A stretch of DNA of 45,859 nucleotides from Paludibacter sp. (lineage in GTDB: Bacteria; Bacteroidota; Bacteroidia; Bacteroidales; Paludibacteraceae), in NCBI GenBank assembly GCA_028692715.1, contig JAQUWU010000040.1:1-45859 (forward strand), written 5' to 3'. The notes beneath the pieces were generated by a model. That model did not search any database and was not told the DNA's origin. It saw only the letters and a program-made list of their open reading frames with translations. Shown one piece after another: positions 32,393 to 41,308 of this stretch; position 1 is the stretch's first letter, and every line of letters starts with the position of its first letter. The position numbers and the translations under genes are program-made.

Positions 32393-32485
32393 TATAAAAG
32401 AAATGATATTATGAAAATTAAATGTACAATTAATGTACAATGAAAGAAATTTGCTAAGTTTATGACAATAATACCTTTCTATTTG

Positions 32486-32523
32486 GAAAAAAATAAACAG
32501 CCGTTGTAAAACTACAACGGCTG
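32486..32523 (-). terminator. Terminator after the FKBP gene run
   Basis: A perfect 11-bp stem CAGCCGTTGTA/TACAACGGCTG (32498-32508 with 32513-32523) has a 4-base loop, followed on the minus strand by TTTATTTTTTT. It ends the FKBP transcript about 70 bases past the last stop. Confidence 0.85.
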
Positions 32524-32593
32524 AAAATTTAATTAAATTTATTTTATCGAAAATTTGAATTACAGCAATTGATTAATTGTCTGTAAGTTCAAA

Positions 32594-33457
32594 TTATTTC
32601 TCAATAGAAAGTAATGTTACTTCAAAAATAAGCATAGAGAATGGTTTGATAGCTCCACGGTCTGCTTCGCCATAAGCCAATTCCTGAGGAACATATACTT
32701 TGTATTTTGAACCTACAGGCATCAATTGAAGCACTTCTGTCCAACCTTTGATGACTCCGTTTACAGGGAACTCAGCAGGTTGTTTGCGATCAACAGAGCT
32801 ATCAAAAACAGTTCCATCAATCAAAGTACCGTGATAATCCACTTTTACTTTGTCAGTTGCAGTTGGAATCGGACCAGTTCCTTTTTTGATAATTTCATAT
32901 TGCAAACCACTTGCTGTAGTAATTACACCTGGTTTCTTAGCATTTTCGGCAAGAAACATTTCACCGGCTTTTTTATTACTTCCATATTGAGCTTCCATTT
33001 TTTTTGCCTGAAGAGCTTGCATAGTTGTTTGTAAGTAAGTTTGAGCTTCAGCAGCAGTCATTTGAACAGTAGATCCTTTTAAACCGTTAACCAACCCTTG
33101 TTTAATAATTTCAATATCAACTTTTAAAGTTGAATCGCCCATTAAACCAGATTTTTGTTGATCTTTCAAAGAGCTACCAATTTTACTCCCTAAATCAACC
33201 ATTTCGGTATTATCTTTTTCAATTTCACCTTTCATTCCTTCTTTGAATCCTTCTAACAATGATTTAATTGCTTTATCGGTAGAATCACCTTTAAGGTAAT
33301 AGTTTTTAATTCCATCACCATTGGCTACACCAAATGCATAATTCAAACTATCAATTTGAGAGGATAATGTTGGCAATTTTGTCTTATTATTTTCGCACGA
33401 AGAAAACGCAAATACGGCTACAATTGCTACCGCGATAAATATATTCAGTTTTTTCAT
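32594..33457 (-). CDS. FKBP-type peptidyl-prolyl isomerase lipoprotein
   Basis: This 287-residue lipoprotein has lipobox FSSC with C21, an N-terminal FKBP_N dimerisation domain (about 28-165), and an FKBP catalytic domain (about 185-287). The catalytic domain has [38 protein letters not shown] and [10 protein letters not shown]. It catalyses cis/trans proline isomerisation and chaperones proteins in the periplasm, anchored in a membrane. It is the last of four tandem FKBP-like genes and is 30 bases from its truncated paralogue. Confidence 0.93.
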   Translation of the reverse strand: MKKLNIFIAVAIVAVFAFSSCENNKTKLPTLSSQIDSLNYAFGVANGDGIKNYYLKGDSTDKAIKSLLEGFKEGMKGEIEKDNTEMVDLGSKIGSSLKDQQKSGLMGDSTLKVDIEIIKQGLVNGLKGSTVQMTAAEAQTYLQTTMQALQAKKMEAQYGSNKKAGEMFLAENAKKPGVITTASGLQYEIIKKGTGPIPTATDKVKVDYHGTLIDGTVFDSSVDRKQPAEFPVNGVIKGWTEVLQLMPVGSKYKVYVPQELAYGEADRGAIKPFSMLIFEVTLLSIEK

Positions 33458-33487
33458 TTTTTTGTTTATTAATATGTTATTGAATTA

Positions 33488-34033
33488 TTATTTAGCTGCT
33501 GGTTGATTTTCTTCAGGAACCGGGGTAGCTTCTGGAGATTGAGATTGAGCTGGAGCAGGTGCAGGTGCTTGACTTCCCATTTTTTTAGCCTGAATTTCTG
33601 ACATTACTTTTTGGATATATGCTTGAGCATCCTGAGCATTCATACCTTCCTTATAACCATTCAAAGCATTTACTAATCCTTGTCTAACAAGTTTTTCGTT
33701 GAAAGCCAACGTAGAATCACCCATTAAGCCTTTTGCTTTTTGTTGTTTGAATGAATTTCCAATTTCAAGACCTAATTTGTACATTTCGTCTTTGTCACCA
33801 CCTTGTTTGTAGGCTTTGTCCAACGCTTTTAACAATGCAATAATCGGTTTGTCGGTTGAATCTGTTTTCAAATAGTAGCTTTTAATACCATCGCCGTTTG
33901 CTAAACCAAGAGTATAATTTAAACTATCGTTTTGAGTTTTTAGCTCAACAGTCTTTGCTTCGTATTTATTGCACGAAGTAAGCAAAAATATGGCAACAAT
34001 AGCCACCATTGATAAAATTGATTGTTTTTTCAT
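33488..34033 (-). CDS. FKBP_N-only lipoprotein lacking the isomerase domain
   Basis: This 181-residue lipoprotein has lipobox LTSC with C21 and an FKBP_N-like domain (about 28-160; YTLGLANGDGIKSYYLKTDS, close to the same part of the downstream paralogue). Where the FKBP catalytic domain should start it has a Pro/Ala/Gln-rich tail (APAPAPAQSQSPEATPVPEE) and stops. It therefore cannot be an isomerase. It could heterodimerise with its neighbours through the FKBP_N helices and modulate them. The loss of the domain is seen; the role is inferred. Confidence 0.85.
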   Translation of the reverse strand: MKKQSILSMVAIVAIFLLTSCNKYEAKTVELKTQNDSLNYTLGLANGDGIKSYYLKTDSTDKPIIALLKALDKAYKQGGDKDEMYKLGLEIGNSFKQQKAKGLMGDSTLAFNEKLVRQGLVNALNGYKEGMNAQDAQAYIQKVMSEIQAKKMGSQAPAPAPAQSQSPEATPVPEENQPAAK

Positions 34034-34083
34034 TTTGATTTATATTTTATAAATTTTCTATTAATTCCAATTTGATGATTTAA

Positions 34084-34869
34084 TTACTTTTTTTTCAAAT
34101 TCAACGGTTTTACTTCCTGTAAAGCGGGAATTTCTTTTGTTGTTTTAATATTCAACAGTTCAACTTCAAAAATCAAGGTTGCAAAAGGAGGAATTACTCC
34201 ACCAGCACCTTTTTCGCCGTAACCGAGTTGAAAAGGCACGAAGAATTTATATTTTGACCCAACTGACATTAGCTGAACACCTTCGGTCCAACCCGGAATA
34301 ACCTGATTCAAGGGGAAAGTTATGGGTTCACCACGGTCAACCGAACTATCGAATTTTGTTCCGTCCAATAAAAAACCCTCGTAATGCACTTCTACACTAT
34401 CGGTTGCTTTTGGCTTTGGACCTTCGGCAGGAACAAGAATTTGATATTGCAATCCACTGTCTGTTGTTTTTACACCATCTTTTGACATGTTATTGGTAAG
34501 GAATTGTTGTCCTTCCAATTTTTTGGAATCCTGATCTTTTGTTTGAGCAGCTGTAATAAAGTTTTTAAAATACTCGGTTGCAAATTCAGTTGTCATTAAC
34601 GCAGAATCTCCTTTCATGGCAGTTGTAAAGCCTTTAACTACTAAATCGACATTGGATTTTCCTCCGGGAATTCCAGCCAGATTTTTTGCAAAATCGGTTC
34701 CAACATTTAAACCCAATGCATAACTCATTGAGTCAACATCGCTATTAAAAACCTTTTCTACAGTCATCTGTGTTTTGGTTTTCTTAAATTTTTTATCTTT
34801 TTTTGCTTTAGCATCTGCCGAAGCAAAAACCAAAATAATCGCTGCAAGAATTAATACTGCTTTTTTCAT
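34084..34869 (-). CDS. FKBP-type peptidyl-prolyl isomerase, secreted
   Basis: This 261-residue protein has a signal peptide (residues 1-19, ending ASADA) and a Lys-rich start of the mature chain (KAKKDKKFKKTKTQ). FKBP_N (about 40-130) and FKBP (about 150-250; VHYEGFLLDGTKFDSSVDRG, LGYGEKGAGGVIPPFATLIF) domains follow. It is a periplasmic folding catalyst without a lipobox, unlike the two next genes. It sits 50 bases upstream of the truncated lipoprotein. Confidence 0.93.
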   Translation of the reverse strand: MKKAVLILAAIILVFASADAKAKKDKKFKKTKTQMTVEKVFNSDVDSMSYALGLNVGTDFAKNLAGIPGGKSNVDLVVKGFTTAMKGDSALMTTEFATEYFKNFITAAQTKDQDSKKLEGQQFLTNNMSKDGVKTTDSGLQYQILVPAEGPKPKATDSVEVHYEGFLLDGTKFDSSVDRGEPITFPLNQVIPGWTEGVQLMSVGSKYKFFVPFQLGYGEKGAGGVIPPFATLIFEVELLNIKTTKEIPALQEVKPLNLKKK

Positions 34870-34960
34870 TTCTAAATTATTTATATTTCAATTTTAGTTA
34901 ACTATTAGAACTGTATACATATATTTTAAACCCTTCCCATTGAAGATGGATGGAATGTGA

Positions 34961-35545
34961 TTACACAATGTCCAACAATTCTACTTCAAAAATCAAAGTA
35001 GAATGAGGTGCAATTGCCTGACCGGCACCCTGAGCGCCATAAGCCAAATCAGAAGGAATAAATAATTTCCATTTTGATCCTACAGGCATTAATTGTAATG
35101 CTTCTACCCAACCACTTATTACTTGAGTCACACCAAATGTTGCAGGCTCGCCTCTATTAACCGAACTATCGAAAACAGTTCCGTTTAGTAATTGTCCGTG
35201 ATAATGTACTTTTACTGTGTCGGCAGCCGAAGGAGTCACACCTTCACCTTTTGTTATTATCTCATATTGTAATCCGCTTGCCAATGTTAGTACTTCGGGG
35301 CGTTTAGCATTTTCAGCTAAGAATTCCTTTCCTTCGCTTTGTGCCTGCTCTCCAACTTTAGCAGCTAAAGTCTGAAAAAAATCATTAATTACTGTCTGAG
35401 CCTCTTCATAAGCCATTTCAGGTTTGTTCTGTTCCAACACATCCTGTATACCCTGCGCTAATTTTGCATAATTCAATGCTTCAACACCACTGCTTAGCAG
35501 ATTATTTCCCAAACTCAAACCTAATGCGTAACTTACTTTTTCCAT
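34961..35545 (-). CDS. FKBP-type peptidyl-prolyl isomerase, cytoplasmic (FklB-like)
   Basis: This 194-residue FKBP has no signal peptide. FKBP_N (about 1-85) is followed by FKBP (about 95-194; [40 protein letters not shown]). It is probably the cytoplasmic member of the set. It is the first gene of the four-gene run; its promoter -7 element is at 35676-35669 and its leader contains a CCCC-type inverted repeat (35559-35643). Confidence 0.93.
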   Translation of the reverse strand: MEKVSYALGLSLGNNLLSSGVEALNYAKLAQGIQDVLEQNKPEMAYEEAQTVINDFFQTLAAKVGEQAQSEGKEFLAENAKRPEVLTLASGLQYEIITKGEGVTPSAADTVKVHYHGQLLNGTVFDSSVNRGEPATFGVTQVISGWVEALQLMPVGSKWKLFIPSDLAYGAQGAGQAIAPHSTLIFEVELLDIV

Positions 35546-35558
35546 ATTATAAAAACTT

Positions 35559-35643
35559 TCCCCTAACCCCTATAGGGGGATTAAAATGTTATTATTTAAT
35601 TCTCATAACAACTAATCATGTTCCCCTTTAGAGGTTAGGGGTG
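35559..35643. repeat. CCCCTAACCCC inverted-pair element in FKBP leader
   Basis: Left arm CCCCTAACCCCTATAGGGGG (about 35560-35579) and right arm TTCCCCTTTAGAGGTTAGGGG (about 35621-35641) are inverted copies about 40 bases apart, forming a MITE-like unit of about 85 bases. It lies between the -7 element and the start codon of the FKBP run. Confidence 0.75.
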
Positions 35644-35668
35644 AATTAGTGGATATAAAAAAACGCTG

Positions 35669-35676
35669 CAAAGATA
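35669..35676 (-). promoter_or_regulatory. -7 element of the FKBP gene run
   Basis: TATCTTTG on the minus strand matches TAnnTTTG. Transcription would start near 35663, so the leader is about 118 bases and includes the whole CCCC inverted-pair element. Confidence 0.55.
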
Positions 35677-35714
35677 GCTGATTTGTTGGATAATAACACG
35701 TTAATATTTCAAAA

Positions 35715-37499
35715 TTATATAGATGAAATTACAATAGGAAGTTTTATTTGCTTTCTTTCTCCGGTTGAAGGGTTAAACATTTCAAAATAAAGGACATAAA
35801 TCCCTACATTTACATTTTTACCACTATCGGTGATACCATTCCAAGTAAAGAATCCTTCGGTTGACAGTAAACCATTGGTTACCAACGTATAAACCTTGTT
35901 TCCATTGGGGGTCAATATCAATAAATTAGCTACATATCCGGGCGAATCGGTGCTATAATGAATAAAACAGATATCATTCGTACCATCATTGTCGGGACTG
36001 AAGGCTTCAGGATCAATCCAAACGTTTTTTTCGGTATTTATTTCAGAATTTAACTCCCTGAATTGTGAGTTTTTGTATCCGGGTGTCCCATAGTTTACTT
36101 CGGAAGCTGCCGAATGCCACGATTCAGCACTTTGAGTTGGTAATAATGGATTGATTTTTTCGAGGGCAACGCCTTTCTGATTTTTCACTAACACATTGTG
36201 CCATTTCACATTATACATCAATTCATCAAAAATAGTATCCTTTCCTGCATTACACAAGACAACAGTTGCACTTTCATTATTCAATGTCGACCAACTTGTA
36301 GAAATAATATTGCTTTCCGCTGGAACCTGATGATAGTTTCTTACCGAATCGACATTTTCACACACGGCGATATATTGGTGGGGAAAAAGCAATGTTTCAA
36401 GAGGAATTTTGTTGCCCGTATTCAGACTACCATCTGTTTTGCGGGTAGTAAATATTAATCCTGATACATCCAGCACTTTATCTGACGTATTATAAATTTC
36501 TAAATATTCAAGTGAGTTTAATGGATTTTCAAACATTATCTCATTGATTATCAAATCTCCATATTCAGTAACTTCAACAATTCCAATACTGCGTAGGGTT
36601 TCTAAAAGGATATTTCCAGCCAAATCTTTCAATCCAGAGACCTCAATATTGTAAGCTTTACCCTTTTCAAATTCATGGTTAAATACCAGAATAACAGACA
36701 TATTATCGTCTGATACATTTTGCGAAGTAGGACTACCTATCTCTTTATCGACGCTAAGCGCAAAATTGGAAAAATCCATTTTTTCGGAAAAATCAAGTTT
36801 CAGCTTATCAGGAGGCAGTATTTCCAAGCCAGTCCATTGCGGAGCTTCATAATCTGTTGCTTTATTGCCAGTTACCGATATATCATCAAAGTAATAAGCA
36901 GAACCGGTAGTGGAAGTATTGGAAAATAATAATCCAAAATATTTACTTTCCTGAACTATATTATTCTGAACTGTCCCTTCCAATAAAAAATCTAATTCTG
37001 TTGACAATTTGCTGTATAACTTCATATTACCATCAGTATCACGAGTAACTTTTATCCGTAATTCTACCGGATTTCCATCAGTTCGTTTATCAGCCCCATC
37101 TATTATTTTAGTCTTTTTAGTTCCTTCCTGAACAAATAAGGACACTTCATCATTTGTTCCGCCTATCTGCACATAATATCCATTGCAGCCTTCCGAAATA
37201 TCATTTCTGTCAGAAACTATATAAATAGAAGAATAATTGGAAGAGGAAGTAGTATAATTTATTTTCACCCAACATTCCCATTCAGCATCAACAAATGCTT
37301 CGGAAGCTGTAAATAAAAAGGATGTAGACGTACTGCCGGCATTGGATTGTAGTTGAAGTGAACTATTTACAATAAAGTTAGCTGTTGTTCCACTCCAAAA
37401 AGGATTATTTATAAAGTTTCCATCCAAAAAACTTTCATTCACCTGCCCAAAACAAAAAAAAGGCAGAATTATTATTAAAAACAAACCTAAATTCTTCAT
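35715..37499 (-). CDS. Secreted lamin-tail-domain protein with gliding/T9SS-like C-terminus
   Basis: This 594-residue secreted protein has a signal peptide (about residues 1-19, ending CFG-Q), a concanavalin-like N-terminal region (about 20-210; a lectin/laminin G-like sandwich), an Ig-like region (about 215-310), a lamin-tail domain (about 315-450; DLIINEIMFENP, LEYLEIYNTSD), and a C-terminal module with EAFSPDNDGTNDICFI and GFFTWNGITDSG. This C-terminal module is of the FlgD/CHU_C type that directs export by the type IX system or cell-surface attachment. It is probably surface-bound; the ligand is unknown. ATG at 37508 would add three residues; ATG at 37499 gives the better signal peptide. 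It is divergent from asd. Confidence 0.85.
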   Translation of the reverse strand: MKNLGLFLIIILPFFCFGQVNESFLDGNFINNPFWSGTTANFIVNSSLQLQSNAGSTSTSFLFTASEAFVDAEWECWVKINYTTSSSNYSSIYIVSDRNDISEGCNGYYVQIGGTNDEVSLFVQEGTKKTKIIDGADKRTDGNPVELRIKVTRDTDGNMKLYSKLSTELDFLLEGTVQNNIVQESKYFGLLFSNTSTTGSAYYFDDISVTGNKATDYEAPQWTGLEILPPDKLKLDFSEKMDFSNFALSVDKEIGSPTSQNVSDDNMSVILVFNHEFEKGKAYNIEVSGLKDLAGNILLETLRSIGIVEVTEYGDLIINEIMFENPLNSLEYLEIYNTSDKVLDVSGLIFTTRKTDGSLNTGNKIPLETLLFPHQYIAVCENVDSVRNYHQVPAESNIISTSWSTLNNESATVVLCNAGKDTIFDELMYNVKWHNVLVKNQKGVALEKINPLLPTQSAESWHSAASEVNYGTPGYKNSQFRELNSEINTEKNVWIDPEAFSPDNDGTNDICFIHYSTDSPGYVANLLILTPNGNKVYTLVTNGLLSTEGFFTWNGITDSGKNVNVGIYVLYFEMFNPSTGERKQIKLPIVISSI

Positions 37500-37527
37500 A
37501 ATGTGCATAAATTATATATAAAAGAAT

Positions 37528-37535
37528 TACTTTTG
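37528..37535 (+). promoter_or_regulatory. Possible -7 element for asd
   Basis: TACTTTTG matches TAnnTTTG on the plus strand. There is no good -33 TTTG 19 bases upstream. If used, the asd leader is about 170 bases and contains the CCCC inverted-pair element. Confidence 0.4.
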
Positions 37536-37550
37536 CAGTCCGATAATACT

Positions 37551-37690
37551 ACCCCTAACCCCTAAAGGGGAATATATTGGTTAGTATTATTCTATTAAAG
37601 CACAAATATAAAAATATTTCGTGTAATGATTAACAAAAAAGAACAAATTTTTCTAATTTCTCCGTTCTCCCCTTTAGGGGGTCGGGGGTA
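37551..37690. repeat. CCCCTAACCCC inverted-pair element upstream of asd
   Basis: ACCCCTAACCCCTAAAGGGG (37551-37570) and its inverted partner CTCCCCTTTAGGGGGTCGGG (about 37668-37687) enclose about 97 AT-rich bases. It is the same repeat type as 35559-35643, again between a possible promoter and a start codon. Confidence 0.75.
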
Positions 37691-37713
37691 ATATTATATT
37701 AAATTTTAATCCA

Positions 37714-38724
37714 ATGAGAGTAGCAATTGTAGGCACTAGTGGTGCTGTGGGCCAGGAATTTTTGCGTGTGTTGGCCGAACGCAATTTCCCATTGACAGAA
37801 CTGAGCCTTTTTGGTTCGTCGCGCAGTGCGGGGAGTGTATATGAGTTCAAAGGTGAGAAGTACACCGTAAAAGAGCTGAAACATGGCGACGACTTTAAAG
37901 GAATCGACATAGTTTTCACCTCAGCAGGTGCCAGTATTTCCAAAGAATTTGCCGGAGATATTACAAAATTCGGTGCGGTAATGATTGATAACTCATCTGC
38001 TTTCAGAATGGACACAGATATTCCGTTGGTAGTGCCCGAAGTAAATGCTACGGATGCTAAAAATCGTCCACGTGGGATTATTGCCAATCCAAACTGTACC
38101 ACCATTCAGATGGTAGTAGCGCTGAAAGCCATTGAAAATCTGTCACATATTAAACGTGTACATGTTTCAACCTATCAAGCCGCATCGGGTGCAGGAGCAG
38201 CCGCAATGGACGAACTTGAACTTCAATATAGACAAGTACTTGCGGGCGAAGAGCCCACAGTGAGTAAGTTTGCATACCAATTAGCATACAACCTTATCCC
38301 TCAAGTAGATGTGTTTACCGACAATGGTTACACCAAAGAGGAAATGAAAATGTATCACGAGACCCGTAAAATCATGCATTCAGACATTGAGGTGAGTGCA
38401 ATGTGTGTTCGCGTTCCTGCTTTACGTGCTCATTCTGAAAGTATTTGGCTGGAAACTGAAAAACCGATAAGTGTGGAAGAAGCCCGTGCTGCTTTCGAAG
38501 TTGCTCCGGGCATAGTAATAATAGACAATCCTGCTGAAAAGAAATACCCAATGCCTTTGTTCCTATCAGGCAAAGATCCGGTACACGTAGGACGTCTGCG
38601 CAAAGATATTTCAAATCCAAACGGACTTACTTTCTGGAGCGTAAGCGATCAGATTAAAAAAGGTGCTGCGCTGAATGCCGTTCAGATTGCAGAATACCTG
38701 ATTGCCGAAGGCGATATTAAATAA
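37714..38724 (+). CDS. asd: Aspartate-semialdehyde dehydrogenase
   Basis: This 336-residue enzyme has the usual length. It reduces aspartyl phosphate to aspartate semialdehyde with NADPH for lysine, methionine and threonine synthesis and diaminopimelate. The NADP site is [11 protein letters not shown] (residues 6-16), the active Cys is C128 in NPNCTTIQ, and the conserved acid-amide and His region is [11 protein letters not shown] and [12 protein letters not shown]. The start ATG is the first in frame. A short terminator follows. Confidence 0.96.
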   Translation: MRVAIVGTSGAVGQEFLRVLAERNFPLTELSLFGSSRSAGSVYEFKGEKYTVKELKHGDDFKGIDIVFTSAGASISKEFAGDITKFGAVMIDNSSAFRMDTDIPLVVPEVNATDAKNRPRGIIANPNCTTIQMVVALKAIENLSHIKRVHVSTYQAASGAGAAAMDELELQYRQVLAGEEPTVSKFAYQLAYNLIPQVDVFTDNGYTKEEMKMYHETRKIMHSDIEVSAMCVRVPALRAHSESIWLETEKPISVEEARAAFEVAPGIVIIDNPAEKKYPMPLFLSGKDPVHVGRLRKDISNPNGLTFWSVSDQIKKGAALNAVQIAEYLIAEGDIK

Positions 38725-38752
38725 GAAATCTCTCGCAAAGGCACTAAAATAC

Positions 38753-38786
38753 AAAACCCTGATCAGAAATAGACCGGGGTTTTTAT
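38753..38786 (+). terminator. Terminator after asd
   Basis: Arms AAAACCC (38753-38759) and GGGTTTT (38777-38783) are followed by TATATTA. It lies about 30 bases after the asd stop. Confidence 0.6.
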
Positions 38787-38885
38787 ATTAATAATACGAC
38801 GCAGTTAAAGTATTAAAGGGAATAAGCACTTTAATTCTAAATTAAAAGAAACCTTTTTATCTTTAGAAAAAATAAAACTCAAACT

Positions 38886-40256
38886 ATGGCAAAAAATAAT
38901 CAGAAAAAACACATTCAACTCTTGAGTCCGGAAAATTATATCCGTCAAAAATCACGCAATTTACCTATCTACTTATGCCGTATAAACAGCGATTGGGAAT
39001 TCACAAGACTGGCAAGTATACTTGTTGCCCGTAGTCATAGCAATGGAAACATAAGCTTCAGCTTTTATTTAGTGGACTTAGGATGTTTGGGCGTGAAAGA
39101 TTCCATGTATTATTTTAACATGCCAATTGGTGAATTTAATGATTATATTGATGAATTTGAAGAAAAATTGCCTTGCGAAACAATACCCTACGAATTAGCT
39201 CATAATATAATCTTTGCCGGATTGGAATTTGCTGAGGAATATGGTTTTAAACCCTGCAAAGAGTTTACAACCGTTACAAAATATATGCTTGAAGAAGATA
39301 CCGATGATATTGAATTAATTGAGATAGAAGTAGGTGATGATGAACAGCCATTGTATATAAATAATGGTTACGAAAATCCGGCTAAGGCAAATCTAATTGT
39401 CAATCAGCTGAAGAAAACGGCCGGTGAAGGCAATTATACCTATATCGACAACGTAAATTATTATGATGAAGAATTGGATGACGAAATGTGGGATGACGAA
39501 GATGATTTATCTAATGTGAGTTTAGAGGATTTAAAAACTGAGTTTATACAGTTCTTATCAAAAGGGATGAATAAACTATCAAAAGCTGAGACTTTGAGAA
39601 TGATTCAGGTGACAGATGAAATATATAATCAATTGTGCGATGAAGATGAAATAATAGATCATTTAGATAGTTGGTTAAATGAAGTTGATTGGGAATTAGA
39701 TGAAAATTTAAATCATGAAGTATTAGGGGTCAGCAAAAATTTTGTTATAACAAATAAACTATATTCAACAATTATCGATGTTTTAAAACAAATTGATGAA
39801 AAACCTAAAAAAGCAGATAAGGGAATAGATGAATTAGAAAAACTAATTGGGAATACACATTTTATAGCATATCTCCGATTAGAAGTGATAAAGCAACTTT
39901 CTCCTACTGAGTTATCAGGCAAATTAATGGATTATAGCAAAAAGTTTCCTACCAGTTCCTTGTTGAAATTGATGGTAAATTTAGAAAACTATTTCTTTTC
40001 AGATGAGCTAGTAAAAACAGTTCCATCTGCTGAAATTATTTTTGAAGATAGGGAATCGGTAACTGAATTTGAAATGTTTAGGTTATGGAGTGATAGACTC
40101 CTAATGTTAGGAAAATCGAAAAACTTAGCGATGCTTGAAGCATTCAGTTGTTTTCTCGAACAAGTAGATATAGAAGAAGAAAAAATAGAGTTTTTAAAAC
40201 TTTCAACAAATATAATACGTATAAAGACCTTAGAAGAGTATTTAAAAAATAGTTAA
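38886..40256 (+). CDS. Conserved hypothetical protein with acidic linker
   Basis: This 456-residue protein is probably cytoplasmic, with no signal peptide or membrane helix. The N-terminal half (about 1-175) has the pattern YLCRINSDWEFTRLASILVA and YLVDLGCLGVKD. A very acidic linker follows (about 195-215; DEELDDEMWDDEDD), and the C-terminal half is a helical repeat-like region with Leu spacing. It resembles conserved hypothetical proteins of Bacteroidota for which no function is known. It stands alone, 160 bases after asd. Confidence 0.75.
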   Translation: MAKNNQKKHIQLLSPENYIRQKSRNLPIYLCRINSDWEFTRLASILVARSHSNGNISFSFYLVDLGCLGVKDSMYYFNMPIGEFNDYIDEFEEKLPCETIPYELAHNIIFAGLEFAEEYGFKPCKEFTTVTKYMLEEDTDDIELIEIEVGDDEQPLYINNGYENPAKANLIVNQLKKTAGEGNYTYIDNVNYYDEELDDEMWDDEDDLSNVSLEDLKTEFIQFLSKGMNKLSKAETLRMIQVTDEIYNQLCDEDEIIDHLDSWLNEVDWELDENLNHEVLGVSKNFVITNKLYSTIIDVLKQIDEKPKKADKGIDELEKLIGNTHFIAYLRLEVIKQLSPTELSGKLMDYSKKFPTSSLLKLMVNLENYFFSDELVKTVPSAEIIFEDRESVTEFEMFRLWSDRLLMLGKSKNLAMLEAFSCFLEQVDIEEEKIEFLKLSTNIIRIKTLEEYLKNS

Positions 40257-40376
40257 TCGTTTGATATTGTGTTCTATGATAAAGTTGTAAGGTAAATATA
40301 ATTTCTAAAGCAGCAGTTCTATTTTACCATTTCCCGTTGGACTTGACTTACTGCTGGCAGGGAGAGCTGGGGTGGT

Positions 40377-40742
40377 TTATATCGCAGCCGTTACCTTTTC
40401 AGAAACCACCATATAGTAGCGGGCAAAATTCTCGTCTTTCATATACTCAATCAGCTCTTTTTGCCACTTTTCAGCCTCTTTCGAAAGATTCATCAGTTTC
40501 CGATTATTTTCTTTATCCTCGGGCTTTACTTTTTGTATTTTAGCCATTTCCTTGAATTCGTCGAGCCATTTTTCATGCATATCCATAAACTTGCGCTGTT
40601 CTGGAGTCAAAGGGAATTCTTCTTTCTTATTCATAATAATTTCAGTTGTACCGTTAATCCCTGTTGTTGCCAAAGCCGTCGATGAAATGCTTAATCCAAG
40701 TTTTTTTAAAAAATTTATTCGGTCGTTATCGAATACTTCCAT
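40377..40742 (-). CDS. Small protein with degenerate Tat-like signal
   Basis: This 121-residue protein begins with DRINFLKKLGLSISSTALA, which looks like a twin-arginine signal (RR-x-FLK) with the second Arg replaced by Ile. After it comes a charged helical domain with TPEQRKFMDMHEKWLDEFKE and KEAEKWQKELIEYMKDENFA. The function is unknown. The arginine loss means that export by Tat is doubtful; Sec export or a cytosolic location are other options. The stop lies close to a GC-rich stretch at 40330-40376. Confidence 0.65.
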   Translation of the reverse strand: MEVFDNDRINFLKKLGLSISSTALATTGINGTTEIIMNKKEEFPLTPEQRKFMDMHEKWLDEFKEMAKIQKVKPEDKENNRKLMNLSKEAEKWQKELIEYMKDENFARYYMVVSEKVTAAI

Positions 40743-40921
40743 GTTTTTTGATTTTGAAATGTATTTCCCTATAACTTATTAAGTGGGTTGTTTGTTCAAA
40801 GGGATATAAGTAAATATTTTCACAAAAAATAATTTCTCCAGAATACGAAATACACCTTTCATCAACAGTACTAGTTCAAATGTATTGATAGAAATAATAT
40901 CTACTGTTCTTGGATTATTAA

Positions 40922-40950
40922 AAATCCGATTGTACATGCCCGCCGGATTT
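40922..40950 (-). terminator. Terminator of the small GldL-like gene
   Basis: Arms AAATCCG (40922-40928) and CGGATTT (40944-40950) form a stem 8 bases after the stop of the 58-residue gene. On the minus strand a TTTTTAATAA run follows. Confidence 0.6.
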
Positions 40951-40958
40951 ACTAACTA

Positions 40959-41135
40959 TTATTCCGTTTTATCGTACTTATATTTAGCAAATGCGGGTAT
41001 AAATATAAGCGCAAAACCAATCAGACCAAAATATAATAAAATTGTTGCACCCGATAAATGCATTATTTTAAATAAAACAGACAACACTGTAATTGAACTA
41101 AATAATGCTCCTGAAATATAGACCAGTTTTTTCAT
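40959..41135 (-). CDS. 58-residue small membrane protein, GldL-like
   Basis: ATG at 41135 to TAA at 40959 gives 58 residues. Two membrane helices are likely (about residues 4-22 and 29-48). The stretch LFKIMHLSGATILLYFGLIG resembles the conserved GAxFKIMHxPGA-type helix turn of GldL, a motor component of the gliding/type IX machine. Similar small proteins occur widely in Bacteroidota. It is much shorter than GldL and lacks its cytoplasmic part. A clean terminator at the stop supports a real gene. An open frame on the other strand here (40885-41121) is its shadow. Confidence 0.7.
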   Translation of the reverse strand: MKKLVYISGALFSSITVLSVLFKIMHLSGATILLYFGLIGFALIFIPAFAKYKYDKTE

Positions 41136-41197
41136 AGTTTTTATTCAAAGGTAGTTTAAATAATCTATAGTTGAGTCCACTCTGAAAAAAAGTAAAA

Positions 41198-41216
41198 CCT
41201 GCCTTCTGCAGACAGG
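41198..41216. repeat. Short GC-rich palindrome, second copy
   Basis: CCTGCCTTCTGCAGACAGG differs at 3 of 19 positions from the reverse complement of 4411-4429. On its right is GTGCAAACAACGCAAATT, then CACATAAATTTCGTG and GCATAATTTGTGTTC, a stretch with partial direct repeats of the kind seen in Bacteroidota intergenic elements. Confidence 0.5.
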
Positions 41217-41308
41217 TGCAAACAACGCAAATTATTTTTCTTTTATTTTTTGATATCTTGGCACATAAATTTCGTGTTTATTTGCATAATTTGTGTTCAA
41301 TAACACCC

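Noticed and set aside
40337-40543. Plus-strand frame of 68 residues
   Set aside because: It is the shadow of the 121-residue minus-strand gene.
40885-41121. Plus-strand frame of 78 residues
   Set aside because: The minus strand here encodes the better-supported 58-residue GldL-like protein with a terminator at its stop.
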